This document shows positions 1-6,814 of a stretch of DNA of 28,452 nt, one piece after another. Below the pieces are notes generated by a model. That model saw only the letters and a list, made by a program, of their open reading frames with translations, made no database searches and was not told where the DNA came from. Made by a program: the position numbers and the translations under genes. How positions within the stretch are numbered: position 1 is the first letter of the stretch; each line of letters starts with the position of its first letter. Source of the DNA: HGM11501 sp045123995 (GTDB taxonomy: Bacteria > Bacillota > Clostridia > CAKSNL01 > HGM11501); assembly GCA_045123995.1 (NCBI GenBank), contig JBGVKY010000027.1:1-28452 (forward strand), read 5' to 3'.

Positions 1-13
1 TTATCCTCCTTTA
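1..13 (-). promoter_or_regulatory. Ribosome binding site of a gene beyond the left edge
   Basis: Read on the minus strand this is TAAAGGAGGATAA, a near-perfect Shine-Dalgarno sequence. No start codon lies inside the window, so the coding region must begin within a few bases to the left of position 1. With the promoter at 96-124 it implies an untranslated leader of roughly 90 nt. Confidence 0.7.
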
Positions 14-95
14 TTTTTCTTTTTAAGTCAAAGGTGTCGACTCCCTATGACTTAGTTTCAAGCTTAAAGCGGCCGCATTTAACCTTGCAGTTTAT

Positions 96-124
96 ATTAT
101 AACCTATACAGTTACAAAAGTCAA
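96..124 (-). promoter_or_regulatory. Sigma-A promoter for the off-window minus-strand gene
   Basis: On the minus strand TTGACT (119-124) is separated by exactly 17 bases from TATAAT (96-101). This is close to the housekeeping consensus. It points left, toward the ribosome binding site at 1-13. The leader between them contains the palindrome GCGGCCGC (69-76). Confidence 0.7.
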
Positions 125-340
125 GGATTATTTTTGCTTTATGAGTTATTTTCGCCTTTTCGTTAATTTTTTCTTTGAACTGCATTTATACAAAGCTCCT
201 GACATTCTCTTTATTATCGCAATTATATACTCTAGCATTGTGGATATCGTTAGATGTCTCTGCGATACCAACAAATACGGACTAAAAAGTTTATAAAATG
301 AGCAGAAATATCGTTGAATATCGTTTATATACCTACCACA

Positions 341-368
341 ATAAAAAGAGCCTTGAACCCGTAGGCTC
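341..368 (-). terminator. Rho-independent terminator of the exported-protein gene
   Basis: On the minus strand GAGCCT (368-363) pairs with AGGCTC (353-348) around a 9-base loop and is followed directly by TTTTTAT. It lies about 30 bases after the stop codon of the gene at 397-1407 and closes that single-gene transcription unit. Confidence 0.75.
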
Positions 369-396
369 AAAGCTCCGTATGTATTTTCAATTATTT

Positions 397-1407
397 TTAC
401 TTTTTCTTACGAATACCAAACCCAATTGCAAAAGCAATTACAAATATTACTGCAACTCCACCTACAACCCAACCTGTATAATTCTTTTTAGGTACAGCAG
501 GAACTTCTAATGGGTCATCAGTAGGTAATCCCTCTGGTGCTATTATTTTCTTTTGAACTTCATTAGGAAGAAGTGAATACAGTTTTGATAAATCTTCTGT
601 TTTCATTTCATAATCCTTATTCATAAATCTGCTCATAAATAACCCATAGTGGTCCACTTCACCAAATCTCGATACTGCACCATAATAAACACATTTATCA
701 TTTGCATCTAACAATTCAACATAGAGAACTGTTTTATAAGCATCAGTTATACTTGAATGTGGCTTTGTATCTTGAAGAATGTCATTCTTTACATTTGTAA
801 TCATTATATCTTCTGCAACCTCAAAGAATTTATCTTTATCAATTACACAAACATCATCCTGAATACGTAAAGATACCTTTTCAACACCTGAACTTGATAA
901 TGAAGGCTTTTTATATAAGAACTCTGCAAAACTTATCTGATTACCTATTGTTGAACGTTCTTGCTCTGCCATAGCAAAGGCACCGTCATTTAAATAATCT
1001 TCCAAACGTTGAATTATATCATATTTATCAGAATTAACTAATTTTATGTTTTTATCATCTCTTGATTTTATTTCATAAGCATAGAAATTATTTTCATCAA
1101 TATACCCAAATAAATATTCTTTACCTTTTTCCAACATTAAAACACTATCATATCTTGTATAGGTTTCTTTCTTGCCAATTTCTACTTCGCCTTTTATTTT
1201 TACAGTAGGTATTACATCCACAGTATCTATCTCTGCCTGTGAAGATAAAGTAATATCGCCTTTAAGTTTGACATTTTCCACTCTGCCAATAAAAACTTTT
1301 GCACCATCTTCACCTAACAGACTTTCAGGCACATCTCCCGCAAATACTGTTACTGACATTGTAAGCAAAATGGCTATTACACCTAATAATCTAACTAACT
1401 TTTTCAT
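397..1407 (-). CDS. Exported, C-terminally membrane-anchored protein of unknown function
   Basis: A 336-residue protein I do not recognise. Residues 1-23 form a typical signal peptide (KK, then a hydrophobic core, ending VFA before GDVPE). The C-terminus has a proline-rich stalk followed by one hydrophobic helix (about 312-331) and a final RKKK. It would therefore sit as a type I protein with its body outside the cell. The region around residues 35-125 is beta-rich (VFIGRVENVKLKG, EKGKEYLFGYID) and could be an OB-like or immunoglobulin-like fold, but this is only a guess. There is no sortase motif. The ATG is preceded by AGGGGG at suitable distance. Promoter (1445-1473) and terminator (341-368) flank it, so it is monocistronic. 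Confidence 0.75.
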   Translation of the reverse strand: MKKLVRLLGVIAILLTMSVTVFAGDVPESLLGEDGAKVFIGRVENVKLKGDITLSSQAEIDTVDVIPTVKIKGEVEIGKKETYTRYDSVLMLEKGKEYLFGYIDENNFYAYEIKSRDDKNIKLVNSDKYDIIQRLEDYLNDGAFAMAEQERSTIGNQISFAEFLYKKPSLSSSGVEKVSLRIQDDVCVIDKDKFFEVAEDIMITNVKNDILQDTKPHSSITDAYKTVLYVELLDANDKCVYYGAVSRFGEVDHYGLFMSRFMNKDYEMKTEDLSKLYSLLPNEVQKKIIAPEGLPTDDPLEVPAVPKKNYTGWVVGGVAVIFVIAFAIGFGIRKKK

Positions 1408-1444
1408 TGTTTAATCCCCCTTGTTTGGAATAATTTATATCTAT

Positions 1445-1473
1445 ATTATAACATATATCCCTATAAAAGTAAA
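1445..1473 (-). promoter_or_regulatory. Promoter of the exported-protein gene
   Basis: On the minus strand TTTACT (1468-1473), 17 bases, then TATAAT (1445-1450). The -10 is perfect and the -35 matches four of six. It lies about 40 bases upstream of the start codon at 1407. Confidence 0.55.
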
Positions 1474-1620
1474 CAAACACGAGCCAAAATTAATCTTCTG
1501 GACATAAAAGTAATTCAAAACCCCACAATCTCAATATAAAGTTCAACGATAATTTTCAAAAATCAGAAAAACTGTCCACACATTTTCAACAATATTTTAC
1601 TAAATACATGGTGAAAAAGA

Positions 1621-1653
1621 GAGTTCCCTGCCCTGTATCACGGGAAGGAACTC
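1621..1653 (-). terminator. Hairpin with minus-strand U-tract in the divergent region
   Basis: GAGTTCC (1621-1627) and GGAACTC (1647-1653) form a perfect 7-bp stem with a possible further CCC/GGG inside. On the minus strand the hairpin is followed by TCTTTTT, so it has terminator form in that direction. It is upstream of both flanking promoters, so it terminates no annotated gene; see findings. Confidence 0.45.
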
Positions 1654-1685
1654 GATATCCTATCATCTAGAGTATATATTTTATA

Positions 1686-1714
1686 TTGACTAAAAAGCAG
1701 TTTTAGTATAGAAT
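1686..1714 (+). promoter_or_regulatory. Promoter of asnA
   Basis: TTGACT (1686-1691), 17-base spacer, TAGAAT (1709-1714). The expected start of transcription near 1721 leaves a leader of under 30 bases, too short for a T-box or other riboswitch, so any control must act at the promoter. Confidence 0.65.
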
Positions 1715-1747
1715 AGATACATTAAAGGTTTTGAAAGGATGTTTCAG

Positions 1748-2755
1748 ATGAACAAAACTTACATTCCCGAGGGTTACCGCCCTCTTTTGGACAAGTACGA
1801 TACTCAGCTTGCCATTTCCTACATAAAGAAAACTTTCCAGTCGGAGTTTGCCTCTGCCCTCAACTTAAAGCGAGTTTCCGCTCCTTTGTTCGTAACAGAG
1901 GGTTCGGGTCTTAACGATAACCTGTCGGGTGTAGAACGCCCCGTTTCTTTCGATATTCCTGCGGCAGGCGTTGATGCCCAGATAGTGCACTCACTGGCTA
2001 AATGGAAACGTCTTGCATTAAAGAGATATGATTTCAGAGTCGGCGAAGGCTTATATACCGACATGAATGCAATCCGCCGTGATGAAGATTTAGACAATCT
2101 TCACTCCATATATGTAGACCAGTGGGACTGGGAGAAAATAATAACTGAAGAAACCCGTACCATTGACTATTTAAAGCTCATGGTCCGTGCTATTGTAAAC
2201 GCCATCTGCAACACCAACGAGCGTCTTTTGGCACACTTCCCTCAGCTTGGTGCAAATCTTTCAAGAGATGTGGCTTTTATTACAAGCCAGGAGCTTGAGG
2301 ACATGTATCCCGACAAGACCCCCAAGGAAAGAGAAAACTTGTTCGTAAAGAAAAACAGAACTGCTTTTATCATGCAGATAGGCGGCGCATTAAAGAGCGG
2401 AAAGCCCCATGATAACAGAGCTCCTGACTATGACGACTGGGCATTAAACGGTGACATTTTCTTCTGGAACGATACATTAAATCAGGCAGTTGAAATTTCC
2501 TCTATGGGAATAAGAGTAAACCCCGAATCCTTAGACAGACAGCTTTCCATATCAGGCCACAACGAAAGAAGAGAGCTTTCTTTCCATAAAATGTTACTTG
2601 CCGGCGAGCTTCCCTTAACCGTTGGTGGTGGTATCGGTCAGTCAAGACTCTGTATGCTTATGATGGGCTGTGCCCACATAGGCGAGGTTCAGTCCAGCAT
2701 CTGGGATGAGGAAACCTTGAAAATCTGTAAGGAAGCAGGGATTCCTATTCTCTGA
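1748..2755 (+). CDS. asnA: Aspartate--ammonia ligase (asparagine synthetase A)
   Basis: Makes asparagine from aspartate, ammonia and ATP in the cytoplasm (AsnA family, class II aminoacyl-tRNA-synthetase-like fold). The 335 residues match the family along the whole length: DNLSGVERPV near 57, HSLAKWKR at 81-88, GEGLYTDMNAIRRDE at 99-113, YVDQWDWE at 122-129, RAPDYDDW at 224-231, SSMGIRV at 251-257 and GGGIGQSR at 293-300. An ATG nine bases earlier (1739) is rejected because the ribosome binding site AAAGGA (1734-1739) overlaps it; the ATG at 1748 has proper spacing and gives the usual family N-terminus. It is the first gene of an operon with the amidohydrolase 17 bases downstream. Confidence 0.96.
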   Translation: MNKTYIPEGYRPLLDKYDTQLAISYIKKTFQSEFASALNLKRVSAPLFVTEGSGLNDNLSGVERPVSFDIPAAGVDAQIVHSLAKWKRLALKRYDFRVGEGLYTDMNAIRRDEDLDNLHSIYVDQWDWEKIITEETRTIDYLKLMVRAIVNAICNTNERLLAHFPQLGANLSRDVAFITSQELEDMYPDKTPKERENLFVKKNRTAFIMQIGGALKSGKPHDNRAPDYDDWALNGDIFFWNDTLNQAVEISSMGIRVNPESLDRQLSISGHNERRELSFHKMLLAGELPLTVGGGIGQSRLCMLMMGCAHIGEVQSSIWDEETLKICKEAGIPIL

Positions 2756-2772
2756 TAAAGTGGGGTGATTTC

Positions 2773-3633
2773 ATGAACAAAGTAAAAAAAATTGATATTC
2801 ACGCCCATGTAAAGCCTTCTTTTGCAACAAGCGGAGAAGCTTGTCCTACTCCTTTAACCCTCATGTCTATTTATGATGAACTTAATATCGAAAAAGGTGT
2901 TATTCTCCCTTTTATGCCTTCCGGTGAAGGAAAAGGCAGTCTTACCAATGAAAATGCAAAAATCACTGCAGATGAATATCCCGAAAACTTTTCGTGGTTT
3001 ACCACAGTTGATTTGGAGAGCTTTGATTTTGAAAACAAAAGTCTTTTTGATTTTCTCAAAAATCAGAAAGAAAAAGGAGCAAAGGGAATTGGAGAAGTAA
3101 CTTCCAATATCTCAATTTCAGACCCCAGGGTGGAAAAGCTTTTTGAATGTGCCAATGCTCTCTCTATGCCCCTTTTATTCCATCTTAACTATGAATACGG
3201 CAAAAATTACGGAATTGTTGACACTATCGGTCTTTCAGGGCTTGACACTCTCCTTTCCCGGTATCCCGACCTTAAATTTATCGGCCATTCGGAGGTTTTC
3301 TGGATTGAAATTTCAAGAAGCTCTGCCGTCCCCGTAGAAAAAGGAACAAAGGGGAATCTTTCTTCCCTTTTAAGAAAACATAACAATCTATACTGCGATT
3401 TATCAGCCGGAAGCGGAGCAGATGCAATGATGAAAGACCCATTATATGCCGCAGCATTTATGGAGGAATTTTCCGACCGCATCTTCTACGGCTGTGATAT
3501 AACATCTCCCTCCAACACTCACCAATACAAATTATGTGCTTTTTTTGATGAGCTTTATGATGAAGGTAAAATTTCAGAAAAAGTATACAGAAAAATCGCA
3601 CGGGAAAATGCAGTAAATATTCTTAAGATATAA
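2773..3633 (+). CDS. Metal-dependent amidohydrolase (amidohydrolase 2 family)
   Basis: A 286-residue TIM-barrel hydrolase of the amidohydrolase superfamily. Visible metal or active-site positions are the first-strand HxH (His10, His12 in DIHAHV), GIGEV with Glu108, His137 in FHLNYE, His172 in FIGHSE and Asp242 in YGCDI. The later strand motif (FYGCD) resembles the family's FGSD. The substrate cannot be read from the sequence; members hydrolyse or decarboxylate diverse small cyclic or amide compounds. It lies 17 bases after asnA with its own GGGGTGAT ribosome binding site and is followed at once by a strong terminator, so it is cotranscribed with asnA. Whether the two functions are linked is unknown. 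Confidence 0.8.
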   Translation: MNKVKKIDIHAHVKPSFATSGEACPTPLTLMSIYDELNIEKGVILPFMPSGEGKGSLTNENAKITADEYPENFSWFTTVDLESFDFENKSLFDFLKNQKEKGAKGIGEVTSNISISDPRVEKLFECANALSMPLLFHLNYEYGKNYGIVDTIGLSGLDTLLSRYPDLKFIGHSEVFWIEISRSSAVPVEKGTKGNLSSLLRKHNNLYCDLSAGSGADAMMKDPLYAAAFMEEFSDRIFYGCDITSPSNTHQYKLCAFFDELYDEGKISEKVYRKIARENAVNILKI

Positions 3634-3666
3634 AAAAATAACCGCCTAACGGCGGTTATTTTTTTA
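3634..3666. terminator. Bidirectional rho-independent terminator
   Basis: AACCGCC and GGCGGTT pair around a TAAC loop, extended by an A-run on the left and a T-run on the right. Read from either strand it is a hairpin followed by a U-tract. It closes the asnA operon from the left and the minus-strand TM2/esterase operon from the right. Confidence 0.85.
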
Positions 3667-3674
3667 TCCTTTAT

Positions 3675-3859
3675 TCACGGATAATATGGGTTTGGCTTGA
3701 ACAGCAAAACAACGAGGTCAATGATAACCCCAACGCCAAGCACCCCCCGGTTAAAATATAGACGATTCCCAAAAGAATTCTTCCTTCGTAAAATTTATGG
3801 ATACCTAAATATCCGAAAAACAAACACAAAAGGAATGATACCCACTTTGACTTTGCCAT
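3675..3859 (-). pseudogene. TM2-domain membrane protein, frameshifted at a G6 run
   Basis: The N-terminal 39 residues are a clear TM2 domain: a lysine-rich start, first helix with GYLGIHKFYEGR, second helix LLGIVYILTGG. The literal frame then runs to an unrelated tail ending in a TAA at 3671-3673. If one G is added to the run of six G (C-run at 3743-3748 on the plus strand), the frame continues as VLGVGVIIDLVVLLFKP and NPYYP to a TGA at 3675-3677. That is exactly the usual TM2 ending and gives 61 residues. So the gene carries a one-base indel, or the assembly has an error at the homopolymer. The ribosome binding site AAGGAG lies upstream with good spacing. It is the third gene of the minus-strand operon, 15 bases after the esterase. 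TM2 proteins are small two-helix membrane proteins of unsettled function. Confidence 0.75.
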
Positions 3860-3874
3860 TCATCTCCACTCCTT

Positions 3875-4642
3875 TTAATCACTAAAATAAAACTCTGCTA
3901 TATATCTTCCCACAGAATCACCCACTTCGTTGTAGGCACTCTGGTGGTAATGGAACTCATCCCTCATTTTGTCTTTATACGAAAGAAATGACCCTGCTAT
4001 ATGTATATTTTCATTTTCAAGAGCTAAAGAGTCCTGAGCTTTGTGGACTTTCATGTATGCTTCATCACGGATTTTTACATCTTCAAGGCCGTTGAAATGC
4101 CCGGTCTTTACAACAAAAATGTCATTTACCCCAACTTCTTTCATATACTCAAAGACCTGTAACGTACTTTTTTTATAATCTTCTATATTATGGTCCCCTC
4201 TGTAAATCCTGTCAGCATCGCTTTCTCCCTGGCACCATACCATAAATATTTTATTTATGGTATAACAGTTATCCAGAAGATACTTTTTTGCCATAAGAAG
4301 TCTTTGCTGAGATTCGTTTTTTCTCAAATCGTCAGTCCAGTAAGAAGTGTCTGTTCCTCCACAGGAACAAGCCACCCCGACTATGGGTCTTTTAGTTTTT
4401 TCATAATAGCTTTCCATAAGGGAAGATACCATGTCTCCGCTTCTTATAGTATCGTTTACAGCATCATTATTTTCCATTTTACCAAAAGGTTCTTCTATTT
4501 TGAACAGTCTGTCGGGGGAAGTTACCGCCCTGTATTCAAACCCATGTCCTTCTTCGCATACTGTTGCATCTTTGGCGTCACCTCTGCCTGCCATATTTGA
4601 CTGTCCCATAAATATCGCCAGGTCTACTTCTTTTAACTTCAC
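3875..4642 (-). CDS. SGNH-type acetylesterase (sialate O-acetylesterase-like)
   Basis: A 255-residue cytoplasmic esterase of the carbohydrate/sialic-acid O-acetylesterase family. The SGNH blocks are visible: GQSN at 13-16 (nucleophile Ser15), GG at 95-96, WCQGESD at 136-142 and D-x-x-H at 228-231. There is no signal peptide, so it would act on acetylated sugars after uptake. The open frame reaches 4714, but that would overlap the preceding gene by 59 bases. The GTG at 4642 is preferred because AAGGGG sits eight bases before it and the frame starts just ahead of the first conserved strand. It lies 13 bases after the EEP-family gene and before the TM2 gene, in one operon. Confidence 0.82.
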   Translation of the reverse strand: MKLKEVDLAIFMGQSNMAGRGDAKDATVCEEGHGFEYRAVTSPDRLFKIEEPFGKMENNDAVNDTIRSGDMVSSLMESYYEKTKRPIVGVACSCGGTDTSYWTDDLRKNESQQRLLMAKKYLLDNCYTINKIFMVWCQGESDADRIYRGDHNIEDYKKSTLQVFEYMKEVGVNDIFVVKTGHFNGLEDVKIRDEAYMKVHKAQDSLALENENIHIAGSFLSYKDKMRDEFHYHQSAYNEVGDSVGRYIAEFYFSD

Positions 4643-4655
4643 ATAAAAAGCCCCT

Positions 4656-5411
4656 TTACTTAAATTCTGCACACAAAGGATAGTGGTCTGAAAGATATAT
4701 TCCCGAGTCCACATCTTCCCAGGCTTTTACTCCCATAAATCTGTCCTTGAGCTCATCGCTTACATATATGTAGTCGATTTTTGTTCCTCGTTCCCTTCCA
4801 AAATCGTGGAAAGTCACTTCAAAATCCTTTGTAAGGTCTGTTATATTTTTATTTTCTTCCATTAAAGCTACAGCTTCTCCGCCAGGTTCTGAATTGAAAT
4901 CACCCAATATTACATAAGGAAGATATAATTCGCTGTTGTACTTTTCTACGAAATCTAAAATCACCTTTAACTGGTCACGTCTTACCTCTTCTGTCTTTTC
5001 GTCAAGATGAACATTGAAAATCCTCATAAGCTTTCCGTCTTCTTTGCATCTTACTTTTGTTACGTTGAGTGTCCTGGGGCAAACGCTCTGGTCAGGAAAT
5101 CTTGATTCGGGCACAAAAGGAGTGGGGCTGAGCCACATCGTATTGTTTTCTATTATTTGCATGGTCGACTTTTTAACCGCGGTGAACACACCTTCAGAAT
5201 TATAGGTATTTGTTCTTCCGTGACCTGTTATTGTGTATTCCGGGAAAAGCCTTTCAAGAAATTCCTGCATTTCGGGAATAAGCTCCTGAAATGCAATTAT
5301 GTCCGGCATTTCCTTTAATATTTTTTCGTAAATCATGCCTGCCCTGTGAATAAATCCGTTTATTCCGTCAACCCTCCAGGCACAACGGATATTAAAAGTA
5401 GTAATTTTCAT
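4656..5411 (-). CDS. Endonuclease/exonuclease/phosphatase-family protein
   Basis: A 251-residue protein with the complete EEP fold signature: TFNIR (Asn7), FQEL (Glu43), NVHLD (His135), GDFNSEP (Asp171, Asn173), KIDYIYVS (Asp213) and SDHYPL (Asp242, His243). These are the metal and catalytic residues of DNase I-like enzymes. The length and lack of a signal peptide fit the cytoplasmic bacterial members, whose substrates may be nucleic acids or phosphorylated small molecules and are not predictable here. The ATG at 5411 is chosen because AAAGGAG precedes it by about nine bases; the in-frame TTG at 5429 lies inside that signal. It is the first gene of the operon with the acetylesterase and TM2 protein, with a leader of about 200 bases. 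Confidence 0.85.
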   Translation of the reverse strand: MKITTFNIRCAWRVDGINGFIHRAGMIYEKILKEMPDIIAFQELIPEMQEFLERLFPEYTITGHGRTNTYNSEGVFTAVKKSTMQIIENNTMWLSPTPFVPESRFPDQSVCPRTLNVTKVRCKEDGKLMRIFNVHLDEKTEEVRRDQLKVILDFVEKYNSELYLPYVILGDFNSEPGGEAVALMEENKNITDLTKDFEVTFHDFGRERGTKIDYIYVSDELKDRFMGVKAWEDVDSGIYLSDHYPLCAEFK

Positions 5412-5425
5412 AAGCGTAACTCCTT

Positions 5426-5497
5426 TCAATATATATTCTCCGGCATAACACCGTTTTGTTCCGGAAAAATAAGTTTTTTAAGCTCCTGTTGGCTCAT
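5426..5497 (-). CDS. Possible 23-residue leader ORF
   Basis: An ATG-started frame reading MSQQELKKLIFPEQNGVMPE and three more residues, with its TGA placed at the ribosome binding site of the EEP gene. The composition is protein-like, but there is no strong ribosome binding site of its own. It could be a coupling leader peptide or the remnant of a former gene. Very uncertain. Confidence 0.25.
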   Translation of the reverse strand: MSQQELKKLIFPEQNGVMPENIY

Positions 5498-5620
5498 TTT
5501 TAAACATCATAAAAGCCAAATTGTGTTTTAGTTTATCCTTTCCACCTAATTCTATTTTCCTGTTTTCAATATAGTCCAAACATTTCACGTAAAATAGCTA
5601 TAAACAAAACCATCGAAGTC

Positions 5621-5649
5621 ATTATAGCACAAGCTTTTATATATAGCAA
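5621..5649 (-). promoter_or_regulatory. Promoter of the EEP/esterase/TM2 operon
   Basis: On the minus strand TTGCTA (5644-5649), 17 bases, TATAAT (5621-5626). Perfect -10 and four of six at -35. It implies a leader of about 200 bases before the start codon at 5411. Confidence 0.5.
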
Positions 5650-5780
5650 CCTTTTACGGAGTTTTTTAAAAAAACAAAATTTTATTAAAAATTCGTGTCA
5701 AGCCCCATCCTCTAAAATGTAAAGATTTGCCATACAATTTCAAAAGCAAAAAAAGGGCATATAATCAAGGCTTTTTCGAG

Positions 5781-5874
5781 TTTTCCACAACCATTACTCT
5801 AAATGACTTTTAGATGTGGAAAAAGTGGATAAATCTGTTGAAAACTGATTTATACGGCCTTTTTCAGTGGATAA
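5781..5874. promoter_or_regulatory. Cluster of four DnaA-box-like sequences
   Basis: Four nonamers differ by one base from the DnaA box TTATCCACA: TTTTCCACA on the plus strand (5781-5789), and on the minus strand TTTTCCACA (5815-5823) and TTATCCACT twice (5824-5832 and 5866-5874). The first two form an inverted repeat whose interior holds a further TCTAAA/TTTAGA pair. AT-rich DNA follows on the right. dnaA, dnaN, gyrB and rpmH are not nearby, so this is probably not the chromosomal origin. Confidence 0.4.
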
Positions 5875-5938
5875 TTCCCCCTTAAAAATATATTTAGATT
5901 ATTTTTTTAGGTACTTTTTTGTCATAAAAAATCTCATT

Positions 5939-5967
5939 TTAACAAAAAAAAGACTTTTTCATATAAT
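5939..5967 (+). promoter_or_regulatory. Promoter of the ZIP transporter gene
   Basis: TTAACA (5939-5944), 17-base spacer, TATAAT (5962-5967), about 30 bases before the start codon. A GGGAGG ribosome binding site follows at 5986-5991. Confidence 0.65.
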
Positions 5968-5997
5968 AGCTATGACAACTTTTTCGGGAGGCCAATA

Positions 5998-6750
5998 ATG
6001 AAATTAGTATTATTAACAGCCTTAGGCGTCGGTGGTGCTACCATCATAGGTGCCGTACTGGGTTTTATTTTTAAGAAAATAACAAAAAAAGCAAACGATT
6101 TTTTTCTCGCCTTTGCAGCAGGGGTTATGCTTTCATCATCCTTTTTCGGACTTATATTACCGGCTCTGGAACTTGATGCCCCTTATCCACTTTTAACCTC
6201 AATTACGGGAATTTTCCTTGGAGCACTTTTAATAAACCTTTTAGATAAGCTTACTCCCCACCTGAATAAACTCACGGGGGTTGATAACCCGTCTTCCTTT
6301 GATATAAAAGGAGATAATAAGGTTATACTTTTTGTTTTAGCCATGGCCATACATAACATACCCGAAGGAATTGCCGCGGGCGTTGGATTCGGTACAGGAA
6401 ATACGAAAGAAGCCCTCACCATTGCTTTCGGTATTGCCCTTCAGAATCTCCCCGAGGGCATGGTAATTATTGCACCTATGCTCTCCATTGGCATGAGTAA
6501 AACAAGAACACTTATAAGTGCCTTTGCCACAGGCGCCGTTGAAATCATTGGTACGGTATTAGGATATCTTGCTGTAAGTATATCCGAAGTAATTTTGCCT
6601 TTCGCACTTTCCTTTGCAGGGGGAACCATGGTTTATGTAATCGTTTCCGAAATGATACCAAAAACCCATTCGGGAGAAAACAACTTATCTTCAAGCTATG
6701 CCTTTTTAATAGGCTTTTCCCTGATGATTGCCATGAATTTTTTAATATGA
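5998..6750 (+). CDS. ZIP-family divalent metal transporter
   Basis: A 250-residue inner-membrane protein with about eight hydrophobic helices. The two metal-binding helices carry HNIPEG (119-124) and QNLPEG (149-154), and a later helix ends SEMIPKTH (217-224), the signatures of bacterial ZIP proteins of the ZupT/GufA kind. The family moves zinc and other divalent cations into the cytoplasm. The cation here is not certain, and the Gln in place of His in the second motif is normal for the GufA-like branch. The short charged loop after residue 95 is not markedly histidine-rich. It has its own promoter and a strong GGGAGG signal; the cysteine desulfurase promoter follows directly. Confidence 0.88.
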   Translation: MKLVLLTALGVGGATIIGAVLGFIFKKITKKANDFFLAFAAGVMLSSSFFGLILPALELDAPYPLLTSITGIFLGALLINLLDKLTPHLNKLTGVDNPSSFDIKGDNKVILFVLAMAIHNIPEGIAAGVGFGTGNTKEALTIAFGIALQNLPEGMVIIAPMLSIGMSKTRTLISAFATGAVEIIGTVLGYLAVSISEVILPFALSFAGGTMVYVIVSEMIPKTHSGENNLSSSYAFLIGFSLMIAMNFLI

Positions 6751-6754
6751 AACC

Positions 6755-6783
6755 TTGCTTTTTCTGATTTTTGGTGATATAAT
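6755..6783 (+). promoter_or_regulatory. Extended -10 promoter of the desulfurase-thiI operon
   Basis: TTGCTT (6755-6760), 17 bases, TATAAT (6778-6783) with TG one base upstream of the -10 (TGaTATAAT). The -35 is weak and the extended -10 probably compensates. Confidence 0.5.
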
Positions 6784-6814
6784 AAATTGATTACAAAAGA
6801 AAGGATTGTTTCCT

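Larger units (their letters stand above)
1..396. other. Intergenic region with promoter and terminator only
   Basis: No convincing gene is present. The left third holds the leader and promoter of a minus-strand gene off the edge. The right end holds the terminator of the exported-protein gene (341-368). The stretch from about 125 to 340 is AT-rich and featureless apart from short open frames without family resemblance. Confidence 0.6.
1408..1747. other. Divergent intergenic region before asnA
   Basis: This stretch holds two divergent promoters (1445-1473 minus, 1686-1714 plus), an isolated hairpin (1621-1653) and the asnA ribosome binding site (AAAGGA, 1734-1739). I see no coding sequence in it. 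Confidence 0.6.
5412..5997. other. 586-base divergent intergenic region
   Basis: It contains the minus-strand promoter and long leader of the EEP operon (5621-5649 and leftward), two short leader ORFs described in the findings, a cluster of DnaA-box-like sites (5781-5874) and the plus-strand ZIP promoter (5939-5967). The rest is very AT-rich without a recognisable gene. Confidence 0.6.

Noticed and set aside
45..185. A 46-codon minus-strand ORF (ATG at 185) with an AGGAG about nine bases upstream
   Set aside because: It runs straight through a consensus promoter (96-124) and leader, has low-complexity lysine-rich composition, and resembles no family.
146..370. A 74-residue minus-strand open frame
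   Set aside because: It begins inside the terminator of the exported-protein gene and has no family resemblance; the frame is chance.
1739..1741. The upstream ATG of asnA
   Set aside because: It overlaps the ribosome binding site AAAGGA; the ATG at 1748 has correct spacing and matches the family N-terminus.
1686..1747. A T-box or asparagine-responsive riboswitch before asnA
   Set aside because: The leader after the promoter is under 30 bases and contains no T-box sequence or specifier structure.
5781..5997. Chromosomal origin of replication
   Set aside because: The DnaA-like boxes are imperfect and few, and none of dnaA, dnaN, recF, gyrB or rpmH lies in the window.
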